Shown here: one piece after another, positions 6,108 through 12,236 of the stretch
How the letters are laid out: the number at the start of each line of letters is the position of its first letter
How positions within the stretch are numbered: the first letter of the stretch is position 1
Assembly (NCBI GenBank): GCA_027083045.1
Contig: JALWQP010000157.1
Coordinates: 1 to 12,236 of the forward strand
DNA length: 12,236 bases
Reading direction: 5' to 3'
From: Desulfurococcales archaeon
GTDB lineage: Archaea > Thermoproteota > Thermoprotei_A > Sulfolobales > Desulfurococcaceae
Made by a program: the position numbers and the translations under genes
The notes under the pieces: model-generated
Told to the model about the DNA's origin: nothing
Database searches by the model: none
Seen by the model: only the letters and a program-made list of their open reading frames with translations

Positions 6108-6115
6108 TATAATAA
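6107..6115 (+). promoter_or_regulatory. TATA box of priL, leaderless transcript predicted
   Basis: TTATAATAA is centred about 30 bp before ATG 6140, so transcription would begin within a few bases of the start codon. No SD precedes the ATG, which agrees with a leaderless mRNA. Confidence 0.55.
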
Positions 6116-6139
6116 CTGGGTTCTAAAGGGTAATCCCTA

Positions 6140-7252
6140 ATGGCAGTAATAATTGACTATACCTATTACCCATTCATCGCCGATGTTAATTCTATCATAG
6201 AATATCGATGGCCCGGAGCAACACTTGCAACTCTCGCCGACCCTAATGGGATCATAGGTAGGAGAGCATTAAGAATACTTGAAAGAATAATTAAGGGAAA
6301 AGATATCGGCCGAGGACAGCGTACTGCTGAAGAAGAGATTGTAGCCTACTATATTATCTTGGCTATTACTAGAACCCTTGGAGATCGACGGCTGATAAAC
6401 CGTGTAGCTATAGCGTACTCGAAACATGCTTATGAGAAACTAAGATATGAAAATATCCCCACATTAATAGCTATTGCAAAAAGAATAGGTATAAACGTAC
6501 TTCAGGCGAAAAGCCCGCCGAGAATACCTGTGAAAATGATACGTGGAACCCCTGCTTTCATAGCAAAGCCTTTTGCAATGTACTTTAAAGATTACCTTAA
6601 ATTCTCGGCTAGACTGGCAGGTGAACCCAAGTATAGAATCGTAAACCAAATAGTCCATAGGGGTTATGTGTACCTGGACAAGGATGTTTTTCCAAGAATA
6701 TTGGAAGAAGCTATAACTATGTATATAGTTAATCAGATTAATGAATTACAGGTACGATCTGAAGAATTAGGTCACATAATAGATAAAGCCAGAGAAATAC
6801 TTGAGAGAGCAAATTGGCATCAGGTTCGTGCAGTGCGGCACGCACAGCAAGGCGTGCTTGAAACAGACGTAGTGGATTTTAATGCGTTTCCACCATGCAT
6901 GTCTAAGATCATTGAGGCTCTCCGCGCGGGAGAGAACCTCTCTCATCAAGCCCGTTTCACTATCACGGCTTTCCTAGCAAGAATAGGCATGGATGTCGAG
7001 GAAATATTGGAGCTTTTCAAAAATGTGCCGGACTTTAATGAGAAGATAGCTCGATACCAGATAGAGCATATTGCCGGGCTTCGGGGTAGCAGAAAACAGT
7101 ACATGCCCTATAGCTGTCAGACTATGAAGAGCCTAGGGCTGTGTCCGGTAGCGGGTGATTGCGGTGCGAAGAACCCTCTGGCCATCTATAGGAGAAACAT
7201 ATTGAGGAACAAGTATCGTAAGGTTACGAGCGACGGTAAAGAACAAAAATGA
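6140..7252 (+). CDS. priL: DNA primase large subunit PriL (4Fe-4S)
   Basis: PriL is the regulatory subunit of the archaeal/eukaryotic-type primase. With PriS it synthesises the primers that start leading and lagging strands; its C-terminal domain helps initiation and hand-over. The N-terminal helical domain (about 1-200) includes the DYTYYPF start and the YSKHAYEKLRYE region. The C-terminal iron-sulfur domain has the four expected ligands: C253 (FPPCMSKI), C326 (YSCQ), C335 (GLC) and C341 (GDC). The 370-residue length fits the family. The ATG follows a TATA box at leaderless distance. PriS is not adjacent. The PAP2-like gene follows within about 11-50 bp depending on its start. A C/D sRNA pair occupies the upstream gap. 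The identification is secure. Confidence 0.95.
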   Translation: MAVIIDYTYYPFIADVNSIIEYRWPGATLATLADPNGIIGRRALRILERIIKGKDIGRGQRTAEEEIVAYYIILAITRTLGDRRLINRVAIAYSKHAYEKLRYENIPTLIAIAKRIGINVLQAKSPPRIPVKMIRGTPAFIAKPFAMYFKDYLKFSARLAGEPKYRIVNQIVHRGYVYLDKDVFPRILEEAITMYIVNQINELQVRSEELGHIIDKAREILERANWHQVRAVRHAQQGVLETDVVDFNAFPPCMSKIIEALRAGENLSHQARFTITAFLARIGMDVEEILELFKNVPDFNEKIARYQIEHIAGLRGSRKQYMPYSCQTMKSLGLCPVAGDCGAKNPLAIYRRNILRNKYRKVTSDGKEQK

Positions 7253-7263
7253 CTAAGTCCTAA

Positions 7264-7884
7264 GTGTTCAAGGAATGCGGGATGACGCGGGTCTCTGATA
7301 TGAGCAAAAATATCGCTACAGTTCTGTCGCTGATCTTTTCGGCCCCCTTTATAGGCGTATATGTTGCCGTAAGAACATGGCTTTACCTCGGTGGAGATTA
7401 TTTAACGCTCATAGTTATGGTGTTATCCCTGGCTATCTTTCCATTAGTCATTCCGTCTGCATGGGCGTTACGTCACGGAATTGAGTGGGATTATCCCGAG
7501 AAAAATCAAAGGTTTAAGCCTTTTCTGCTCGTGATCCTCAACTATTTCTTTTCAGCATTATTCTTCTCGATACACTATCCGGATTATCCCTTCTTCCTCA
7601 GCCTCGCATATTTAATGAATGGCGTCGCCGCGATCATGCTGAACTTCTGGACTAAGGTGAGCCTGCACACAATTGGAATAGTGGGCCCAGCATTAACACT
7701 CTACTATCTGGGACTAAACATTGACGCTACAATACTGTTCCTCATTGCTTTTATAGTCATGTACTCTAGATACGTGCTGAGAAGACATAATTTGATGCAA
7801 TTAACGCTCGGTTTTATATCGGCTATAACAACTACTACATTATCATGGATGCTCTACCATTACCTAACAAGTTTCGCTGCATAG
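7264..7884 (+). CDS. PAP2-like polytopic membrane protein, possible lipid phosphatase
   Basis: This is an integral membrane protein of about 200 residues with roughly six hydrophobic segments (about 17-40, 45-66, 86-104, 109-128, 132-150, 153-168, 183-204). It shows a diverged PAP2 phosphatase triad: EKNQRFKPF (79-87) for the KxxxxxxRP motif, KVSLHTIG (131-138, His135) for the SGH motif and SRYVLRRHNLMQ (168-179, R169 and H175) for the SRxxxxxHxxxD motif. The last acidic residue is replaced by Gln, as in some PAP2-like relatives. If active it could dephosphorylate a polyprenyl or lipid phosphate; this is inference. The start is uncertain: GTG 7264, ATG 7282 and ATG 7300 all lack a clear SD, and 7300 would place the first TM nearest the N-terminus. 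It is co-directional with priL and ends within 11 bp of the NMD3 start. Confidence 0.75.
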   Translation: MFKECGMTRVSDMSKNIATVLSLIFSAPFIGVYVAVRTWLYLGGDYLTLIVMVLSLAIFPLVIPSAWALRHGIEWDYPEKNQRFKPFLLVILNYFFSALFFSIHYPDYPFFLSLAYLMNGVAAIMLNFWTKVSLHTIGIVGPALTLYYLGLNIDATILFLIAFIVMYSRYVLRRHNLMQLTLGFISAITTTTLSWMLYHYLTSFAA

Positions 7885-7887
7885 GTG
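7884..7887 (+). promoter_or_regulatory. Ribosome binding site deciding the NMD3 TTG start
   Basis: GGTG, which overlaps the stop of the upstream gene by one base, lies 8 nt before TTG 7896. It favours TTG 7896 over ATG 7845 or GTG 7887. Confidence 0.45.
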
Positions 7888-7895
7888 TGCAGGTA

Positions 7896-8615
7896 TTGTC
7901 TAGATTCTGTGTATATTGCGGAAGTAACGATACGCCGGAGAACCCAGTGATAGACTCGGTGTGTCTAAAGTGCAGGATAAGAAGGGGAGAACTGATACGT
8001 TTGGAGCAGAACACCTATTATTTCGACCTATGCAAAGTCTGTGGGTCGTTAAAGATCGGATACAAATGGATCGATACCAATGATTTTGAAACGGCTATTG
8101 ATTATATAGTAAACAACTTCATTCCCGACAAAATAAAGCCCGCTAAAGGCATCAGAGAACTAAGAATAGACGGATACAATTATGTTACATCGCCTTCATG
8201 GCATACCGATATAGACATCATTATTTCCGGCAAATATGGTACAGCGGGCTTCAGAGTCCCCTTAAGAATAACGATTTACTTTAGACCAACCAAGTGCCCC
8301 AGATGTATAATGTATGATAGCAGAGAATATGAAGCACTCGTACAAATACGTGATATACATGTAAACAGGCTTAAGAAAATACTTGAGGAGGAATTCGCTA
8401 AAGAGCCGAGACTAGGTCGTGACTACATTGAGGCTATAGAGACAAAGAACGGTATAGACATATATTTTTATAGTCATGGAGCAGCTCGCAAACTCGCGAG
8501 AAGGCTAAGTCATAGACTAGGCATGAATATAAAGGAGAACTATGAAATCACTGGTACCCGTAGCGGTAAACAAAGAACACGGCTACATATTAGTCTGAGA
8601 AAAGGAACAGCGTGA
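7896..8615 (+). CDS. NMD3-family ribosome biogenesis protein
   Basis: This is an archaeal relative of the N-terminal part of eukaryotic NMD3, the 60S assembly and export adaptor. Archaea have no nucleus, so a role in large-subunit maturation or subunit anti-association is likely but inferred. Four CxxC knuckles are visible, numbered from TTG: C5/C8 (FCVYCG), C23/C26 (VCLKC), C46/C49 (LCKVCG) and C134/C137 (KCPRC), enough for two zinc sites. They are followed by the family motif YEALVQIR (145-152) and an alpha/beta C-terminal region. Length is 239 residues, normal for archaeal members, which lack the eukaryotic export tail. The longer frame from ATG 7845 overlaps the upstream gene by 40 bp and puts a non-family extension before the first CxxC. 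The gene is translationally linked to the PAP2-like gene. Confidence 0.87.
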   Translation: MSRFCVYCGSNDTPENPVIDSVCLKCRIRRGELIRLEQNTYYFDLCKVCGSLKIGYKWIDTNDFETAIDYIVNNFIPDKIKPAKGIRELRIDGYNYVTSPSWHTDIDIIISGKYGTAGFRVPLRITIYFRPTKCPRCIMYDSREYEALVQIRDIHVNRLKKILEEEFAKEPRLGRDYIEAIETKNGIDIYFYSHGAARKLARRLSHRLGMNIKENYEITGTRSGKQRTRLHISLRKGTA

Positions 8616-8640
8616 AAACCCATGGAGTTATAAGGGGTTT
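8616..8640. repeat. Inverted repeat flanking the Lrp-gene TATA box
   Basis: AAACCC (8616-8621) and GGGTTT (8635-8640) are exact inverted 6-bp arms separated by 13 bp that contain the TATA box. The position suits autorepression by the Lrp-like protein encoded just downstream. Arms this short can occur by chance. Confidence 0.35.
8628..8634 (+). promoter_or_regulatory. TATA box of the Lrp-like gene
   Basis: TTATAAG is centred about 28 bp before GTG 8659, predicting a leaderless transcript beginning at or next to the start codon. No SD is present. Confidence 0.45.
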
Positions 8641-8658
8641 ATTGGAAACACTTTTACG

Positions 8659-9213
8659 GTGCCAGCGATTATGGCGAATAACAGTATTGACAGTATGGAT
8701 GCTATCTTGATAAAAGAATTATCGAAAGATGGAAGAATAAGCCTAGTAAAATTATCTGAACTGACAGGACTAAGCTACACGAGTATTCGTAATAGGATTC
8801 AGAGGCTAATAGATAAGGGATTGCTCGAAATAAAGCCTCTTGTCTCGATTAAGCTCTCGGGAAGCGTTGCAGCGTATGTTAGATTTAGTGTGGATAATCC
8901 TGAAAGGCTGATGATGCTATTGAGCAAATGTAATAGAGTGCTTGGCATTATGAAGAATAATTCTCACGACATAGTGGCGATGGTTTATGGTAAAAATAAG
9001 ATGGAAATTATATTCTTTATTGAACGGATGAAGCAACTATATAATGATGGCTTAGTAGCCTATGAGATCGAATATGGTGAATTACCGAAGGATCTCAAAA
9101 TTCCAGTTAAGAATCCCGATGCCTCTTGTCTAGACTGCATATGGCGTCATCTACAGCTTTGTAGTGGTTGTCTACCTGTCCTTAGATTGAAGAAGAGGAA
9201 TTCTAGGAAATAA
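8659..9213 (+). CDS. Lrp/AsnC-like transcription regulator with a C-terminal four-Cys tail
   Basis: Residues 11-65 form an AsnC-type HTH: SMDAILIKELSKDGRISL, then a recognition helix in LSYTSIRNRIQRLIDKGLLE (38-57). Residues 66-140 look like the alpha/beta effector (RAM-like) domain that assembles Lrp proteins. An unusual tail follows with C157, C160, C168 and C171 in a C-x2-C-x7-C-x2-C pattern, then a basic end. This is a likely zinc or Fe-S site and could make DNA binding metal- or redox-dependent. GTG 8659 fits a leaderless start from the TATA box at 8628-8634; ATG 8671 is the alternative. The gene has its own promoter 43 bp after the NMD3 gene and ends overlapping the convergent DUF2797 gene. 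Targets and ligand are unknown. Confidence 0.85.
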   Translation: MPAIMANNSIDSMDAILIKELSKDGRISLVKLSELTGLSYTSIRNRIQRLIDKGLLEIKPLVSIKLSGSVAAYVRFSVDNPERLMMLLSKCNRVLGIMKNNSHDIVAMVYGKNKMEIIFFIERMKQLYNDGLVAYEIEYGELPKDLKIPVKNPDASCLDCIWRHLQLCSGCLPVLRLKKRNSRK

Positions 9214-10141
9214 TCTTGATCGTGTCTTTGTGGAGTATTTCTTTTGCTCTTAGTAAGTAGTAATTATTCATAGATATATCGCCCAGTAACAGATATCCTC
9301 CCCAGAAACCAAGTATCTCTAGCTTCTTTTCCTCAAGATCCTCTAGATGGGCCTCTCTTGCTTTAAGATAATAGCTGATATCGTCGATGGGGAGTACTTG
9401 GAAGAACATAGGGTTGGAATTATTAATACCGAGAGCGTGTACTGTTTTCTCCCTTAGGTTTTTCAGTCTATATAAGGAAGGTGATAGCGGCTTAGATATC
9501 ACTGTTTTTAGGCTTCTTCTAGGCCGCTCTGTCAACCATGGTAGTTTACCAGCTCTAATTTCGATATCCCGTGCCTTATAGGCATTCCTTGTTTTCGCAA
9601 GTATTGTTGCAACTACATGGGGTTGCTCTGCTATACGTTCGAAGATTCTGAAGCTACGGGTTGTCCCGACTTTGATTGATTCTTGCCCATAGCTGAGCAG
9701 GTACACGGAATACTCTATTTCCTTATCATATTTTTTGTCTAGCATAATACAGTTTCTTAGGCTCTCCAGACCAGATGTTCCAAAGCACCTAATGTATATG
9801 GCTCTATCGCTGTGTAGGTGTTCTCTGCAAAAACCGAGCTCACTCATAATTGGTTTTACACAGTATGTTCTTTCGAGTGGATTATCTCTCCTATCTAGTG
9901 GACCGTTGTGCCAGTGGCAATATTCGTTAAAGCTCTTGTTGAGTATGATCTTGTCATTAATAGATGCAATATGGAGAATAGTTGTTCCAGTCTCTTGGAT
10001 TATTATACCGTTGAGTATTATCTTGTATCTTAATAGTTCGAGCGGTTCTGATTTCTTATTGAAAAAGGAGTCGAGACCTACTTGTTTGATATGTGTTTTT
10101 GAATAAAATTTTGATTGGACGTATACAAGGCGGGGTATCAA
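9203..10141 (-). CDS. DUF2797 family protein
   Basis: The protein matches the uncharacterised DUF2797 family. A Cys/His region (C75, H76, H78, C94, C105, H109, probably zinc-binding) precedes the core SVYLLSYGQESIKVGTTR (145-162), then an R..EQ element (IFERIAEQP, 167-175) and a TRNAYKARDIE element (184-194). The YLL...KVGTTR...R layout resembles GIY-YIG nucleases, but catalytic function is not established and I only note the likeness. The C-terminal 100 residues, rich in charged helices, are less typical. The start is TTG 10139-10141 with GGAGG 11 nt upstream, and there is no internal ATG before residue 99. It follows adk by 18 bp, in the same reading frame as the adk stop, and shares that operon. 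It converges on the Lrp gene with an 11-bp overlap. Confidence 0.7.
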   Translation of the reverse strand: MIPRLVYVQSKFYSKTHIKQVGLDSFFNKKSEPLELLRYKIILNGIIIQETGTTILHIASINDKIILNKSFNEYCHWHNGPLDRRDNPLERTYCVKPIMSELGFCREHLHSDRAIYIRCFGTSGLESLRNCIMLDKKYDKEIEYSVYLLSYGQESIKVGTTRSFRIFERIAEQPHVVATILAKTRNAYKARDIEIRAGKLPWLTERPRRSLKTVISKPLSPSLYRLKNLREKTVHALGINNSNPMFFQVLPIDDISYYLKAREAHLEDLEEKKLEILGFWGGYLLLGDISMNNYYLLRAKEILHKDTIKIIS

Positions 10142-10159
10142 TAGTGGTGATTCCTCCTG

Positions 10160-10837
10160 TTACACTATTGAGACGTCAGGATTGCATGGTTCGATCCTGA
10201 GTATTCCTTTCTCTTTGAGTATTTTTTCGAGAAGTGGTATGCCTTTAGTGCTGCCCTGCGTGTTATCGATCTCTACAAGGAGGTTCTTCGCCTTGTAGTA
10301 TTCAAGTATGGGTTGGAATGTCTCATAGTAGATCTTGTATCTCTTCCTGATTATCTCTGGTTCATCGTCTTTTCTCCTGATGAGTTTGGTTCCACAATCA
10401 TCACATGTCAGGTCATTCTTTGGCGGGTTGAACAGTAGATTGTATGATCTCCCGCACTTGGGGCATACATAGCGGTTGCTCAATCTCCGTACAGCTTCTT
10501 CCATATCAATGTAGATATGTATGGCGGCATCGATCTTAGCGAACTGGTCGAGTGCTTCCGCCTGCTTAATAGTTCTTGGAAACCCGTCTAGTATAAATCC
10601 CTTCTGAGTGTCAGGATGGCTTAGCCTCTTCTTTACAACCTCGATCACTATTTCGTCGGGGACAAGCATTCCTTTCTCAACATATTCTTTGATCTTCTTG
10701 CCTAGCTCAGTCTCATTAGCTATCTCTGCTCTGAAGATGTCGCCAGTGCTTATGTGGGGGATACAGTATTTCTTGCTGAAATACTTGGCATAGGTTCCTT
10801 TTCCTGCTCCGGGCGGACCAATTAGTATGATCCTCAT
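10160..10837 (-). CDS. adk: Adenylate kinase, bacterial-type with zinc LID
   Basis: It catalyses ATP + AMP to 2 ADP in the cytoplasm and sets adenylate balance. The features are those of the long bacterial-type enzyme: P-loop GPPGAGKGT (7-15), STGDIFR AMP-site element (30-36), GFPRT (85-89), a LID (about 121-160) with C125, C128, C145 and C148 as a zinc site, and DDEPEIIRKR (157-166). Its 225 residues fit this form and not the shorter trimeric archaeal AdkA. GGGTG lies 7 nt before the ATG. The gene is 81 bp downstream of aspS, with a possible own promoter in that gap, and 18 bp upstream of the DUF2797 gene. An ancient acquisition from bacteria is possible. Codon use does not look unlike the neighbours by eye. 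Confidence 0.94.
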   Translation of the reverse strand: MRIILIGPPGAGKGTYAKYFSKKYCIPHISTGDIFRAEIANETELGKKIKEYVEKGMLVPDEIVIEVVKKRLSHPDTQKGFILDGFPRTIKQAEALDQFAKIDAAIHIYIDMEEAVRRLSNRYVCPKCGRSYNLLFNPPKNDLTCDDCGTKLIRRKDDEPEIIRKRYKIYYETFQPILEYYKAKNLLVEIDNTQGSTKGIPLLEKILKEKGILRIEPCNPDVSIV

Positions 10838-10882
10838 TGTTAAGCACCCATAATCTGGTCTTTCTTGTTAATGAAACTATGT

Positions 10883-10890
10883 GTTTAAAG
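10883..10890 (-). promoter_or_regulatory. Possible TATA box of adk
   Basis: CTTTAAAC on the minus strand in the aspS-adk gap would start transcription near 10859, giving a leader of about 22 nt that includes the GGGTG SD. Adk could therefore be transcribed independently of aspS. Confidence 0.35.
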
Positions 10891-10918
10891 GATAAAACGT
10901 GTTATTCTTGGAAAACCA

Positions 10919-12172
10919 TTATGGCACGAGCCTATTTCTGTCTCTTACAAACAGTATTGCTTCCCTTACATTGCTGAGTCCTAATAGCTTAACCAATAGA
11001 CGTTCAACACCCAGTCCGAATCCTCCGTGAGGCGGCATACCGTACTTGAAGGCTTCAAGGTAGAACTTGAATCCTTCTGGGTTTAATCCCTTATCTCTCA
11101 GGGCTTGTATTAGTTTCTCGTATCTATGTTCTCTCTGTCCACCGCTCGATAGTTCTAATCCCTTATAGTCTAGGTCGAACTTTCTGGTTGTTCCGTCTTC
11201 GTTTCTCATGTAGTAGAAACCCGTTGCTTCCCATGGGAACCTAGTTATGAAGAATACGTCGTGCCCCTTAGATGCCATTATTTCGCCGAGCTTCTTTTCC
11301 GCGGCCTCTGTTAGGTCTTCGCCTTCAGGTATCTCGACACCTTCTGATCTAAGTATGTCTACAGCCTCCTTGAAAGTTATGCGTTTGAACGGCACTGTTA
11401 AGGGCTTTAGCTCTACACCCAGTATTTCGAGTTCTTCGACATTGTTCTTTCTTATATAATCGACAATATAGGCGATCAGGTTCTCAAGAACATTCATAAC
11501 ATCTTCTTCTGAATTGATAAAACCTATCTCGGCATCAATACCCCATGATTCATTAAGGTGTCTCGGCGTATCAAATTTCTCTGCCCTGAAATACGGTGTG
11601 ATCTCATATACGCGTGGTACGCTGGACATGAGCATTTGTTTATAGAGTTGCGGGCTCTGGCTCAGATAGGCATTATACTCGAAGTACTTTACAGGAAATA
11701 ATGTTGCACCCCCTTCTGCACCAGCAGCAACGATCTTTGGGGTCTGTATCTCCATAAACCCATTCTTCATGAAGTATTCTCTCGCGGCTCTCAGTATTGA
11801 TTCTCTGATCTTGAAGATTGCCTTCTCAGCCGGGTTTCTCAACAAAAGATATCTGTACTTGATCCTTGTGTCCAGCAGGGTTGGAACCTTACCAATGGTG
11901 TCGACGGGCAGTGGTTCTAGAGGCCTAGAATATATCTTGATTTCCTTGGCTATGTACTCGACTCCCCTTCTACTCTTCTGTACCGGCGCTAGTTCTCCTT
12001 CGAAACAAAGAGCAGTCCCGACAGGCAAATCTTTTGCAAGCTTAAACAGCTTTGGCTCGCGCTCCTTCTTAAGCGCGATAACGTGAGGCTTTGAAGAAGT
12101 ATCTCCGCTTATCTCGAGAATAACTATTTTACCAATGGTTTTCCTCCTGATAATCCAGCCACACACCCGCAC
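10919..12172 (-). CDS. aspS: Aspartyl-tRNA synthetase, archaeal type
   Basis: This class II synthetase charges tRNA with Asp. Residues 1-85 form the OB-fold anticodon domain, and 105-417 the catalytic core. Visible elements are flipping loop AAGAEGGATLF (149-159), QSPQLYKQ (172-179), motif 2 FRAEKFDTPRHLNE (195-208), GGQREHRYE (344-352) and motif 3 GFGLGVERL (384-392), ending in RDRNRLVP. RHLNE and the LFVRDR end separate it from AsnRS. At 417 residues it is slightly short: it starts at the first OB strand, lacking the usual dozen leading residues. The start is GTG 12170-12172 with GGTG 7 nt upstream and an in-frame TGA just before it. The residue after the GW of the first strand is Ile, not the Trp or His of described discriminating or non-discriminating enzymes, so Asn-tRNA specificity cannot be read. 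Confidence 0.95.
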   Translation of the reverse strand: MRVCGWIIRRKTIGKIVILEISGDTSSKPHVIALKKEREPKLFKLAKDLPVGTALCFEGELAPVQKSRRGVEYIAKEIKIYSRPLEPLPVDTIGKVPTLLDTRIKYRYLLLRNPAEKAIFKIRESILRAAREYFMKNGFMEIQTPKIVAAGAEGGATLFPVKYFEYNAYLSQSPQLYKQMLMSSVPRVYEITPYFRAEKFDTPRHLNESWGIDAEIGFINSEEDVMNVLENLIAYIVDYIRKNNVEELEILGVELKPLTVPFKRITFKEAVDILRSEGVEIPEGEDLTEAAEKKLGEIMASKGHDVFFITRFPWEATGFYYMRNEDGTTRKFDLDYKGLELSSGGQREHRYEKLIQALRDKGLNPEGFKFYLEAFKYGMPPHGGFGLGVERLLVKLLGLSNVREAILFVRDRNRLVP

Positions 12173-12179
12173 TAATCAA

Positions 12180-12183
12180 CACC
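12180..12183 (-). promoter_or_regulatory. Ribosome binding site deciding the aspS GTG start
   Basis: GGTG on the minus strand, 7 nt before GTG 12172. An in-frame TGA two codons upstream of the GTG rules out a longer protein. The DNA beyond (12184-12236) is AT-rich with several TATA-like stretches, none clearly best. Confidence 0.5.
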
Positions 12184-12236
12184 TTAGGTATCGCTAAGTA
12201 GGTTTCATTAATACATAATACAGGAAATAAATATAG

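Noticed and set aside
6127..6138. AGGGTAATCCCT just before the priL start
   Set aside because: Only 4-bp arms around a non-palindromic centre; too short to claim as an operator.
7845..7895. NMD3 start at ATG 7845
   Set aside because: It overlaps the membrane protein gene by 40 bp and adds residues not typical before the first CxxC, while TTG 7896 has GGTG at good spacing.
1..12236. tRNA, rRNA, CRISPR array, transposon or phage genes
   Set aside because: No direct-repeat array, tRNA-like fold, transposase or integrase motif was seen by eye; a tool search was not possible.

Overview
The window looks like chromosomal DNA of a hyperthermophilic crenarchaeon (Thermoproteota), most likely of the Desulfurococcales. 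The informational genes are archaeal: the DNA primase large subunit, an NMD3-type ribosome factor and an archaeal-form AspRS. Ribosome binding sites follow the crenarchaeal GGTGATCC pattern, GTG and TTG starts are common, promoters have TATA boxes and some genes look leaderless. The base composition is AT-rich. The genus is not established.

Left part, minus strand (1-2812). Reading leftward, an unrecognised 216-residue protein is followed by the bifunctional NAD(P)HX repair enzyme Nnr. Next come a 41-residue Cys-containing small protein and a YkgJ-type cysteine-cluster protein that runs off the left edge. A doubtful 32-codon ORF lies between the first gene and nnr.

Surface and regulatory part, plus strand (2905-5888). 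A secreted, sequon-rich helical protein diverges from the 216-residue gene across a palindromic TATA box. It is followed by a membrane-anchored transcription factor with a signal peptide, an extracellular beta-rich domain, one TM helix and a cytoplasmic winged HTH. A perfect 8-bp inverted repeat lies in this regulator's promoter. An unknown 174-residue protein follows in the same operon.

RNA block (5889-6139). This 251-bp intergenic stretch holds a well-formed C/D box sRNA with a terminal stem and a hairpin inside its long C-D' spacer. A weaker second C/D-like candidate follows, then the TATA box of priL.

Information-processing part, plus strand (6140-9213). PriL with its four FeS cysteines is followed by a PAP2-like membrane protein, an NMD3-type zinc protein and an Lrp/AsnC-like regulator with an extra four-Cys tail.

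Right part, minus strand (9203-12172). AspRS, a bacterial-type zinc adenylate kinase and a DUF2797 protein form a probable operon, convergent with and overlapping the Lrp gene by 11 bp. The last 64 bases are AT-rich upstream DNA of aspS. I saw no rRNA, tRNA, CRISPR array, insertion sequence or phage gene. The best candidates for something undescribed are the unusual C/D sRNA, the membrane-tethered HTH regulator with its putative operator and unknown partner gene, and the Cys-tailed Lrp protein.
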